DNA of 28,861 bases, from positions 1-28,861 of the forward strand of contig SFPC01000058.1 in the NCBI GenBank assembly GCA_004552195.1, in the 5' to 3' direction. Within the stretch, counting starts at the first letter, position 1. Each line of letters starts with the position of its first letter. The notes below the pieces were generated by a model. That model was given only the letters and a program-made list of their open reading frames with translations, searched no databases and was not told the DNA's origin. Source of the DNA: Bacteroidales bacterium. Its GTDB lineage: Bacteria > Bacteroidota > Bacteroidia > Bacteroidales > Bacteroidaceae. Shown in pieces: positions 22,322-28,861 of the stretch. Made by a program: the position numbers and the translations under genes.

Positions 22322-23132
22322 CGATTATATTTACGTCAACACCCTGCAATTCCCTATTGACAATCCAGAACACTGGGCGGAAGCATGGAGCGACCGCCAT
22401 AAAGGTATCGGCGGCGACGGACTGGTGCTTATCACCCCGGCCGAAGATGCTGACTTCGGCATGCGCATCTTCAACAACGACGGCTCCGAAGCCCGTATGT
22501 GCGGCAACGCCTCGCGCTGTATCGGCAAATACCTTTACGAAAAGGGGCTGACGCAGCAAACGGAAATCCGCCTCGCTACGCTCTCGGGCATCAAGGTGCT
22601 CAAACTCAAGGTCAACGCCGAGGGCGGCGTGGATGAGGTGACGGTGGACATGGACAGTCCCCGGTTGGCCGTGCCCTCACAGCTTGCTACGCCTGACGGC
22701 AGTCTGACCGAAGGGGCGGTGAAGGCCACCGACGGAAAGGAGTACACCGGCACGTTCGTGTCGATGGGCAACCCCCATTTCGTGGTTTTTGTCGACGATG
22801 TGGAAAGTCTGGACGTGGCTACCGTGGGTCCCACGCTGGAGTTCGCCCCCATTTTTCCCGAACGGTGCAACATAGAGTTTGCCACCGTGCGTCCCGACGG
22901 CACCGTACGAATGCGCGTGTGGGAACGCGGTTCCGGCATCACCATGGCCTGTGGAACGGGTGCCTGTGCCACGGCAGTGGCAGCCGCACTGACCTGTCGC
23001 GCCCCGCGCAAGAGCGAAGTGGTCATGGACGGCGGTGCGCTCTGCATTGAATGGCGCGAGGCCGACGGCAGGGTGTGGATGACAGGGCCCGCTACCCACG
23101 TGTTCGACGGTACAATCACTTACGAAGAATAA
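22275..23132 (+). CDS. dapF: Diaminopimelate epimerase
   Basis: This enzyme converts LL-diaminopimelate to the meso form used for peptidoglycan and lysine. The 285-residue protein has the two catalytic Cys in their usual contexts: MCGNASRC (C76) and [18 protein letters not shown] (C226). It also has [11 protein letters not shown] at the N-terminus, [24 protein letters not shown] and [15 protein letters not shown]. The start could be either of two adjacent ATGs (22275 or 22278). It is the first gene of dapF-dapL-glnN, an order I know from Bacteroides. The 65-bp gap to dapL carries a terminator-like hairpin, so dapF may be expressed above the downstream genes. Confidence 0.96.
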   Translation: MMRKTIEFTKMHGAGNDYIYVNTLQFPIDNPEHWAEAWSDRHKGIGGDGLVLITPAEDADFGMRIFNNDGSEARMCGNASRCIGKYLYEKGLTQQTEIRLATLSGIKVLKLKVNAEGGVDEVTVDMDSPRLAVPSQLATPDGSLTEGAVKATDGKEYTGTFVSMGNPHFVVFVDDVESLDVATVGPTLEFAPIFPERCNIEFATVRPDGTVRMRVWERGSGITMACGTGACATAVAAALTCRAPRKSEVVMDGGALCIEWREADGRVWMTGPATHVFDGTITYEE

Positions 23133-23141
23133 AAGCGGAAC

Positions 23142-23175
23142 AACGCAGTTTGCCCCAGCGGCAGGCTGCGTTTTT
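23142..23175 (+). terminator. Terminator-like hairpin between dapF and dapL
   Basis: AACGCAG (23142-23148) pairs with CTGCGTT (23166-23172), GCC/GGC pair inside, and the hairpin ends in a run of five T. It looks like an intrinsic terminator 10 bp after the dapF stop. It may attenuate read-through into dapL. Confidence 0.65.
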
Positions 23176-23197
23176 CAATACACAAGATTAACACTAT

Positions 23198-24424
23198 ATG
23201 GCAACGATTAACGAGAACTTCCTGAAACTGCAAAAGAATTATCTCTTTGCCGACATCGCCCAGAAAGTGGCCGCCTTCAAGGAGGCAAACCCCGAAGCGG
23301 CGATCATACGCCTCGGCATAGGCGATGTAACCCGTCCCTTGGCTCCCGCCGTCATCCGCGCCCTCCACGAGGCTACCGACGAGATGGGACGCGCCGAAAC
23401 CTTCCGGGGTTACGGGCCGGAACACGGCTACGAATTTCTGCGCCGCGCCATCGTGGAAAACGACTTTGCGCCCCGGGGCGTGCAGATTGACCCCGACGAG
23501 GTTTTTGTGAACGATGGTGCCAAGAGCGATACGGGCAACTTCGGCGACATCCTGGGCACGGACAACAGTATCTGCGTCACCGATCCCATCTACCCCGTCT
23601 ACATCGACTCCAACGTGATGGGAGGCCGCGCCGGGGAGTTTCAGGGTGGTGCATGGAGCCGCATCACTTATTGTCCCTGCACTGCAGAAAACGGTTTTGT
23701 GCCCCAACTGCCCGACCATCCCACAGATATGATATATCTTTGCTACCCGAATAACCCCACGGGTACTACGCTTTGCCGCGCCGAACTGGAAAAATGGGTG
23801 GCCTACGCCCTGAAAAACCACAGCATCCTGCTCTACGATGCTGCCTACGAGGCTTACATCACACGCGAGGGTATCCCGCATTCCATCTACGAAATACCCG
23901 GTGCCAAGCAGTGTGCGGTGGAATTTCATTCCTACTCCAAAACGGCGGGCTTCACCGGCTTGCGCTGCGGCTACACCGTGGTGCCCAAGGAGCTGAAGGT
24001 GGTCAGCGCCAACGGTGAGGAAGTGGAGCTCAACCAGCTGTGGAACCGTCGCCAATGCACCAAGTTCAACGGAACGGCCTACATCGTGCAGCGCGCTGCC
24101 GCCGCCATCTACACCGACGAGGGACGCGCTCAGGTGCGCGAGACCATCGGCTACTATATGGAGAACGCACGCCTCATGCGCGAGGGACTGACTGCCGTGG
24201 GCCTGCAGGTGTATGGCGGAGTGGATGCTCCCTACATCTGGTTCAAGACCCCCGACGGCATGGGCAGCTGGGAGTTCTTTGAAAAGCTCCTCCACGAATG
24301 CCACCTGGTGAGCACCCCCGGCGTAGGCTTCGGCCCTGCCGGTGAAGGCTACATCCGCCTGACCGCCTTCGGCCGGCGCGAGGATTGCCAAGAGGCCATG
24401 CGCCGCCTGAAGCAGGGCTTCTGA
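23198..24424 (+). CDS. dapL: LL-diaminopimelate aminotransferase
   Basis: A PLP-dependent class I/II aminotransferase that makes LL-diaminopimelate directly from tetrahydrodipicolinate, bypassing the acylated DapC/E steps. The 408-residue protein has the DapL landmarks: [92 protein letters not shown] and the PLP lysine in [15 protein letters not shown] (K248). This is much closer to the plant and Bacteroidetes DapL than to aspartate aminotransferases. Together with dapF it covers the last two steps to meso-diaminopimelate. glnN follows 76 bp downstream. Confidence 0.95.
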   Translation: MATINENFLKLQKNYLFADIAQKVAAFKEANPEAAIIRLGIGDVTRPLAPAVIRALHEATDEMGRAETFRGYGPEHGYEFLRRAIVENDFAPRGVQIDPDEVFVNDGAKSDTGNFGDILGTDNSICVTDPIYPVYIDSNVMGGRAGEFQGGAWSRITYCPCTAENGFVPQLPDHPTDMIYLCYPNNPTGTTLCRAELEKWVAYALKNHSILLYDAAYEAYITREGIPHSIYEIPGAKQCAVEFHSYSKTAGFTGLRCGYTVVPKELKVVSANGEEVELNQLWNRRQCTKFNGTAYIVQRAAAAIYTDEGRAQVRETIGYYMENARLMREGLTAVGLQVYGGVDAPYIWFKTPDGMGSWEFFEKLLHECHLVSTPGVGFGPAGEGYIRLTAFGRREDCQEAMRRLKQGF

Positions 24425-24500
24425 CAGTGCGAGGGCACGTTTGCACTCCATATTATATATACACACCGAATTACATATACACCCTTAAAATATTTTCCCT

Positions 24501-26693
24501 ATGAGTACCCTTCGTTTTAAAGTTGTGGAAGAAGCGTTCAAGAAACGCCCCGTTGAAGTGGCAATGCCTGCCGAACGTCCGTCAGACTATTTTGGCAAGT
24601 ATGTCTTCAACCAAGAGAAAATGTTCAAGTACCTGCCCCTGAAAACCTACCAGCAGCTCCGCGAGGTGATAGAGAAAGGCACCGTGCTGCCCCTTTCCGT
24701 GGCCAACGAGGTGGCCAAAGGCATGAAGCAGTGGGCCATGGATATGGGCGTTACGCACTGCACGCACTGGTTCCAGCCGCTCACTGAAGGTACGGCTGAG
24801 AAACACGATGCCTTCGTGGAACATGACTTCAAGGGCGGCATGGTGGAGAATTTTTCCGGAAAGGAACTCGTGCAGCAGGAACCCGACGCATCGTCGTTCC
24901 CCAACGGTGGCATCCGTTCCACCTTCGAGGCACGCGGCTACTCGGCCTGGGACCCCGCTTCGCCCGTCTTCATCATCGGCGACACGCTCATGATCCCCAC
25001 CATCTTCGTGAGCTACACCGGTGAGGCACTCGACTACAAGACTCCCCTCAAAAAGGCACTCGCCGCCGTCGACAAGGCCGCCACTGCCGTTTGCCAGTAC
25101 TTCGACCCGCAGGTTACCCGCGTGACGGCCAACCTCGGCTGGGAACAGGAGTATTTCCTCATTGACGAAGGACTTTACGCCGCGCGCCCCGACCTGCTCC
25201 TGACAGGCCGCACGCTCATGGGACACGATTCGGCCAAGAACCAGCAGATGGAGGATCACTACTTCGGTGCCATTCCCGAACGTGTGGCCGAATTTATGCG
25301 CGACCTGGAAATCCAGGCCCTGGAGCTGGGCATTCCCTGCAAGACGCGCCACAACGAGGTGGCTCCCAACCAGTTCGAGCTGGCTCCGATCTTTGAGGAG
25401 TGTAACCTTGCCGTGGACCACAATATGCTCATCATGTCGCTCATGCGCAAGATTGCCCGCAAGCACGGCTTCCGCTGCCTGCTCCACGAGAAGCCCTTCG
25501 CCGGCATCAACGGTTCGGGCAAGCACAACAACTGGAGCTTGACCACCAACACCGGCGCGTTGCTCCATGGCCCCGGAAAGACTCCCGAGGAAAACCTCCG
25601 CTTCATCGTGTTTATCGTGGAAACGCTCATGGGTGTGTACCGCCACAACGGACTCCTCAAAGCGTCCATCATGAGTGCCACCAATGCCCACCGTCTCGGT
25701 GCCCACGAGGCTCCTCCCGCCATCATCTCCAGTTTCCTCGGCAAGCAGGTGAGCGAACTCCTGGAGAAGGTGGAGAACTCTACCACCGAGGAACTCTTCC
25801 TCATGGAGGGCAAACACGGCGTGAAGCTCGACGTGCCCCAGATTCCCGAATTGATGATTGATAACACGGACCGCAACCGCACGTCACCTTTCGCCTTCAC
25901 CGGAAACCGCTTCGAGTTCCGCGCGGTCGGCTCCATCGCCAATTGTGCCAGCGCAATGATTGCGCTTAACGCCGCCGTGGCTGAAGCTCTCACCGACTTC
26001 AAGAAGCGCGTCGATGCTCTCATCGAACAGGGCCATAGCAAGGTGGGCGCCATCCTCGACGTGGTGCGCGAGGACATCAAGACGTGCAAACCCATCCACT
26101 TCGACGGCAACGGTTACAGCGATGAGTGGAAGGAGGAGGCCGCACGGCGCGGACTGGATTGCGAAACGTCCTGCCCGGTTATCTTCGACCGCTACCTCGA
26201 CGACGCTACGGTGAAGATGTTCGAGGACATGAACGTCATGAACCGCCACGAGCTGGAGGCACGCAACGAAATCAAATGGGAAACTTACCAGAAGAAGATT
26301 CAGATCGAGGCCCGCGTGCTCGGCGACCTGTGCATGAACCACATCATCCCCGTAGCCACGAAGTACCAGAGCGAACTCGTTGACAATGTCCACAAGATTC
26401 AGCTGACATTCTCCGACCCCGCCAAGGTGAAGGAACTCACGGCTTACAACATCGACCTCATCGAGAAAATCAACAAGCACACGAGTTTCATTGCCGAGAA
26501 CGTGGAGGCGATGGTGGAGAAGCGCAAGGTGGTGAACAAGATCGAGGATATGCGCGCCCTGGCCGTGGCTTACCACGACGAGATCGCGCCCTACTTTGAC
26601 CAAATCCGTTACCACATTGACAAGCTGGAACTCATCGTGGAGGACGAGATGTGGACGCTGCCCAAGTACCGCGAACTCCTCTTCATCCGCTAA
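24501..26693 (+). CDS. glnN: Glutamine synthetase type III
   Basis: ATP-dependent synthesis of glutamine from glutamate and ammonia. At 730 residues it has the length of the large GSIII family, first studied in Bacteroides. Visible landmarks are DYFGKYVFNQEKMFKYLP near the N-terminus, THWFQPLTEGTAEKHDAF, WDPASPVFI, the Glu in LGWEQEYFLID, TRHNEVAPNQFELAPIFEE, INGSGKHNNWSLTTNTG (ATP/glutamate loop), SATNAHRLGAHEAPPAIIS and NRTSPFAFTGNRFEFRAVGS near residue 460. The C-terminal third is helical, as in other GSIII proteins. It is regulated in related species by nitrogen supply, but I see no operator here. A strong hairpin follows at 26736-26776, and beyond it the sequence changes character. Confidence 0.96.
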   Translation: MSTLRFKVVEEAFKKRPVEVAMPAERPSDYFGKYVFNQEKMFKYLPLKTYQQLREVIEKGTVLPLSVANEVAKGMKQWAMDMGVTHCTHWFQPLTEGTAEKHDAFVEHDFKGGMVENFSGKELVQQEPDASSFPNGGIRSTFEARGYSAWDPASPVFIIGDTLMIPTIFVSYTGEALDYKTPLKKALAAVDKAATAVCQYFDPQVTRVTANLGWEQEYFLIDEGLYAARPDLLLTGRTLMGHDSAKNQQMEDHYFGAIPERVAEFMRDLEIQALELGIPCKTRHNEVAPNQFELAPIFEECNLAVDHNMLIMSLMRKIARKHGFRCLLHEKPFAGINGSGKHNNWSLTTNTGALLHGPGKTPEENLRFIVFIVETLMGVYRHNGLLKASIMSATNAHRLGAHEAPPAIISSFLGKQVSELLEKVENSTTEELFLMEGKHGVKLDVPQIPELMIDNTDRNRTSPFAFTGNRFEFRAVGSIANCASAMIALNAAVAEALTDFKKRVDALIEQGHSKVGAILDVVREDIKTCKPIHFDGNGYSDEWKEEAARRGLDCETSCPVIFDRYLDDATVKMFEDMNVMNRHELEARNEIKWETYQKKIQIEARVLGDLCMNHIIPVATKYQSELVDNVHKIQLTFSDPAKVKELTAYNIDLIEKINKHTSFIAENVEAMVEKRKVVNKIEDMRALAVAYHDEIAPYFDQIRYHIDKLELIVEDEMWTLPKYRELLFIR

Positions 26694-26735
26694 TTCCTCC
26701 GAACTGCTTTAGGACATACTTAAAAGCCTGGTCAG

Positions 26736-26776
26736 AAAAAGCCGTTGCAGTCATCGCTGATTGCAACGGCTTTTTC
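26736..26776 (+). terminator. Terminator of glnN
   Basis: AAAAAGCCGTTGCA and TGCAACGGCTTTTT are perfect complements around a 12-nt loop, ending in a T run, about 43 bp after the glnN stop. The right arm also coincides with the first bases of the Clostridia-like segment. Confidence 0.85.
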
Positions 26777-26785
26777 TTTGCCAGC
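26765..26785. other. Probable assembly junction between Bacteroidales and Clostridia-like sequence
   Basis: Left of this point gene content and promoters are Bacteroidales; right of it they are Clostridia-like with different codon choice. The glnN terminator is complete, yet the next gene lacks its N-terminus. The T-rich GCTTTTTCTTTGCC could have served as a short false overlap. Confidence 0.75.
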
Positions 26786-27127
26786 TGCGATGGCGATAAG
26801 CCCCGTGTCCGTCCCTTCGGCTTTACCATGATCTTTGAAGACAAACTGTACTTCGGCATGGGCACCCACAAGGAAAGCTACAAGCAGGTCAAGGCCAATC
26901 CCAATGTGGAGATCTGCGCCATGAATCCCGACGGCAGCTTTATGCGGGTCAAGGGTGTCGCCCACTTTGATCTGCGCCCCGAGGTGCAGGCCCATATGTT
27001 TGAGGTCGCCCCCAGCCTGCGCAAGCTGTACAATGAGGAAAACGGCATGGTACAGGCCACTTTCTACCTCTCCGATATCGTCGCGGAGATCAGTCGCGAT
27101 AACGTCTTTACCCCCATCGAGGATTAA
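26771..27127 (+). CDS. Pyridoxamine 5'-phosphate oxidase-family protein, N-terminus lost at the junction
   Basis: From about 26774 the frame reads FFASCDGDKPRVRPFGFTMI, then KLYFGMGTHKESYKQVKANP, VEICAMNPDGSFMRVKGVAH and ends VFTPIED. This is the split-barrel flavin-binding fold of small Clostridia PNPOx-like proteins (usually about 130-140 residues, starting with a short helix and FYLATxxGDxPRVRPFG). The native first 10-15 residues are missing. The open frame to its left is just glnN sequence and its terminator read out of frame, so no proper start exists. Members bind FMN or F420-like cofactors, and the substrate is unknown. The break is best explained by a chimeric contig rather than by gene decay. 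Confidence 0.8.
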   Translation, partial: FFFASCDGDKPRVRPFGFTMIFEDKLYFGMGTHKESYKQVKANPNVEICAMNPDGSFMRVKGVAHFDLRPEVQAHMFEVAPSLRKLYNEENGMVQATFYLSDIVAEISRDNVFTPIED

Positions 27128-27167
27128 AGCCGTCTTTCTGCTTTCCTATATAAATAGGCGTAAAAAC

Positions 27168-27205
27168 CGCCGCCCCCGGCCGGAGCATTCCGGTCTGGGG
27201 CGGCG
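27168..27205 (-). terminator. Terminator of the DHHW-protein gene
   Basis: CGCCGCCCC (27168-27176) and GGGGCGGCG (27197-27205) pair, with CCGGA/TTCCGG inside. On the minus strand the hairpin is followed by five T. It lies 17 bp after the DHHW stop and may also act on the convergent PNPOx-like gene. Confidence 0.8.
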
Positions 27206-27221
27206 TTCTGCGTATTTTGCG

Positions 27222-28559
27222 TTATCGCTCAATCAGCGCCTGCAGCGAAGAAAGGGTTCCCTCGGCGGCGGTGTTGTAGATGTTCTGCACCACCACCACG
27301 TCCCGGATCCCCTTCTGCTCCACCAGGTCGTAAATGGAGCCCTTGTAATAGCGGAAATCCACCCAGTACAGATACTGGTAGTGGTCCACCAAAAAGGGAA
27401 TAAAGGCATTGCCGTAGCTGTCCTTGATAACCAGGCAGGCGGAGCCGTCGGTGATGGCGGGGTTTTCCACCTCGTTATAGGGCTGGTCCCCGCCCGCAAA
27501 GCAGCCGTATTTCACGCTGCTGGCGTAGTCCGAAACATCGTTCACCACATACCAGTCGTAAACGGTGCCGTCGGGCATCGTCATCTTCATTTTATTGGTG
27601 CCCATCGGGCGGTAGGCGATCACGGTATCGGGGTTGGCCGCCAGCGAAGTGATGCCGCTGCTGGAATAATAGGTCCCCAAAAAGCCGGGGTATTCCACCC
27701 GTTCAAACTGGTCCAGCGTGTGCGGGGTCAGTCCGGCCGCCGCCGCGTACTGGGTATAGGCGTAGTAGGCGCCCAGCGCCGTCCAGTGGTGGTCGGTATG
27801 GAAGTACAGATATTCCTCCACATGCGCCCGCAGCGTGTCAAAGACCTCCACGGTGCGGATGCCGGGGTCCATGCGGCTGTAAAGATAGCGGATGGCCTCC
27901 CGCTGGTCGCTGACGTGCAGCTGATTCTGCAGCTCCTCGCTCAGCATCACGCCGCCGTTGATGGGCGCGACCACGCTGTACAGGTTGGCGCGCCCCGCCA
28001 GACGGCTCTGGGCCTCGTTCAGGATCGCCGCGTACCAGTCGGCGTTTTTCTGCACAAAGTAGTACAGGCCGTAGCCCACGTTGTCGCTGACATAGATCCC
28101 GCTGATCATCTCTCCCGGCGCCGTCACGTTGCCGTCCCGGGGCGGTTCGTCCGCGGCGGGCGGTTCGGGGGTGTTGCCCGGTTCCTCCGTCTGCTGCGGC
28201 AGGGTGGGCAGCTCAATCTGTCCCTCCCCGATCTGCGGGATCTCCTCTCCCTGCTCCTCTCCGCCCACGATCACGTCGGTCTGGATGCCGTACAGCCCCT
28301 GCAGCAGGTGGTTGCCGGCAATCAGTGGCTCCCGCAGCGGATAGGTATCGGCATACCAGGTATCCACGGCGGAAAAGAAGCTGCCGTCCCAAAAGCTCTG
28401 CCAGGTAACGGCGGGGAATTCGGTCAGTTCCCGCTTTTCCAGCTCGCTTACCGTCGGACGGGGCAGCACCAGCCCGATGAGGCAAAGCACCGCCAGCGCC
28501 CCGAAAAACAGCAGCAGCTTGATGGGGCGGACGCTCCTTTCCCAATTTTTCTTGTTCAT
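27222..28559 (-). CDS. DHHW-family (AlgX/AlgJ-like) exported protein
   Basis: A 445-residue protein with one N-terminal membrane segment (about 13-33, LLLFFGALAVLCLIGLVLP) and the rest outside. The family-defining motif is in YFHTDHHWTALGAYYAY (D256, H257, H258, W259), and CLVIKDSYGNAFIPFL near residue 391 carries the Ser of an SGNH/AlgX-type site. A Pro/Glu-rich linker lies at about 98-145. DHHW proteins are found next to MBOAT O-acyltransferases in Firmicutes, where they probably complete acetyl transfer to an extracellular polysaccharide. The MBOAT gene directly upstream here (13 bp gap) fits that. Codon use and gene family are Clostridia-like. Confidence 0.88.
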   Translation of the reverse strand: MNKKNWERSVRPIKLLLFFGALAVLCLIGLVLPRPTVSELEKRELTEFPAVTWQSFWDGSFFSAVDTWYADTYPLREPLIAGNHLLQGLYGIQTDVIVGGEEQGEEIPQIGEGQIELPTLPQQTEEPGNTPEPPAADEPPRDGNVTAPGEMISGIYVSDNVGYGLYYFVQKNADWYAAILNEAQSRLAGRANLYSVVAPINGGVMLSEELQNQLHVSDQREAIRYLYSRMDPGIRTVEVFDTLRAHVEEYLYFHTDHHWTALGAYYAYTQYAAAAGLTPHTLDQFERVEYPGFLGTYYSSSGITSLAANPDTVIAYRPMGTNKMKMTMPDGTVYDWYVVNDVSDYASSVKYGCFAGGDQPYNEVENPAITDGSACLVIKDSYGNAFIPFLVDHYQYLYWVDFRYYKGSIYDLVEQKGIRDVVVVQNIYNTAAEGTLSSLQALIER

Positions 28560-28572
28560 TGCGGCGCCCTCC

Positions 28573-28861
28573 TCAGAACTGGAAATACAAAAACGGATTG
28601 TAGCTGTTGCCGGCCAGCGCCATGGCGGAAATCAGCAGCAGGACCACCGGATGGATCGCCTCCCACACGGCACAGATCCCGTGCCAAAAGCGGCTTTCGC
28701 ACAGCCGACCCTCGGGGCCTGTCGCTTCCTTCAGCCGCTGCCACAGCCGGGCCGTCAGCGGAGTACAGGCCACCGCCGCCACGATCAGCAAAAAGAGGTT
28801 GTTCTGAAAACTCAGCGAAACCGCCATATCGGTCGCGGCGCCGTTGCCGCCGAACAGTCCG
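28573..28861 (-). CDS. MBOAT-family O-acyltransferase, C-terminal part (5' end outside window)
   Basis: Ninety-five codons reach the window edge without a start. The visible part reads GLFGGNGAATDMAVSLSFQN, then NLFLLIVAAVACTPL (a membrane segment), a basic loop, and VVLLLISAMALAGNSYNPFLYFQF at the end. NSYNPFLYFxF at the C-terminus is characteristic of Firmicutes MBOAT (AlgI/DltB-like) acyltransferases, which pass acyl groups across the membrane to surface polymers. It is translated just before the DHHW gene, with which it should form a functional pair. Confidence 0.78.
   Translation of the reverse strand, partial: GLFGGNGAATDMAVSLSFQNNLFLLIVAAVACTPLTARLWQRLKEATGPEGRLCESRFWHGICAVWEAIHPVVLLLISAMALAGNSYNPFLYFQF

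Noticed and set aside
23120..24466. 448-codon open frame antisense to dapL
   Set aside because: dapL shows all family motifs on the plus strand; the antisense frame has none.
26651..27127. A complete PNPOx-like protein starting inside glnN
   Set aside because: The first 40 codons are glnN and its terminator read in another frame; the real N-terminus is missing.

Overview
About the first 26.77 kb reads as a Bacteroidales chromosome (Bacteroides/Prevotella-like). The supporting signs are several promoters with the Bacteroidetes TAnnTTTG -7 box, few Shine-Dalgarno sites, lipoproteins with the lipobox close to the start, the order dapF-dapL-glnN with DapL and a type III glutamine synthetase, a BspA/DUF285 surface protein, a FadL-type porin and a GH43/GH35 pair. 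From about 26,771 to the end the sequence changes to Clostridia-like genes: a PNPOx-family protein without its N-terminus, a DHHW protein and the end of an MBOAT acyltransferase. The change falls on the right arm of the glnN terminator and is most simply an assembly chimera.

Layout. 1-602 (-): partial Rpn/PD-(D/E)XK nuclease. 669-3473 (-): operon of two DUF4230 proteins and a C11 (clostripain) lipoprotein. 3602-4165 (+): DUF4738 lipoprotein. 4166-4540: no gene, two hairpins. 4541-4738 (-): small Ala/Ser/Asp lipoprotein with clear promoter and terminator. 4824-5042: upstream region of mtaB with nothing clear. 5043-8293 (+): mtaB, a family 2 glycosyltransferase and an RsmI-like methyltransferase. 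8433-9372 (+): frameshifted GIN-domain lipoprotein. 9567-10643 (-): TlpA-like thioredoxin. 10739-13861 (+): dolichol-P-mannose-synthase-like enzyme, pyrC and a PlsC acyltransferase. 13862-14926: no gene, mostly repeats. 14927-16828 (-): BspA-like LRR protein followed by a 50-residue small protein. 16829-17504: no intact gene, palindromes. 17505-18965 (-): GH43 enzyme with a GH35 remnant. 18966-19367: promoters and a GC-rich palindrome. 19368-20939 (+): FadL porin. 21168-22075 (-): histidine phosphatase and a small unknown protein. 22275-26693 (+): dapF, dapL, glnN. No tRNA, rRNA, CRISPR array, transposase or integrase was seen.

The most unusual content is a family of short palindromic elements. 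A 78-bp unit (26 codons, open in three of six frames) sits in frame inside the GIN lipoprotein gene and, as a tandem pair, inside the signal-peptide codons of the C11 lipoprotein gene. Removing the pair exactly restores a normal lipoprotein start, MKNFPYLFLLFLSTLLIAC, whose ATG overlaps the upstream stop codon as ATGA. A 208-bp intergenic relative with the same ends but extra internal palindromes lies just before pyrC. This behaviour, a protein-coding palindromic repeat, resembles the Rickettsia palindromic elements, but I recognise no described Bacteroidales family.

Functional themes: cell envelope (lipoproteins, FadL, PlsC, glycosyltransferases, BspA), lysine/peptidoglycan precursor and nitrogen assimilation (dapF-dapL-glnN), pyrimidine synthesis (pyrC), tRNA modification (mtaB) and glycan degradation (GH43, GH35 remnant).
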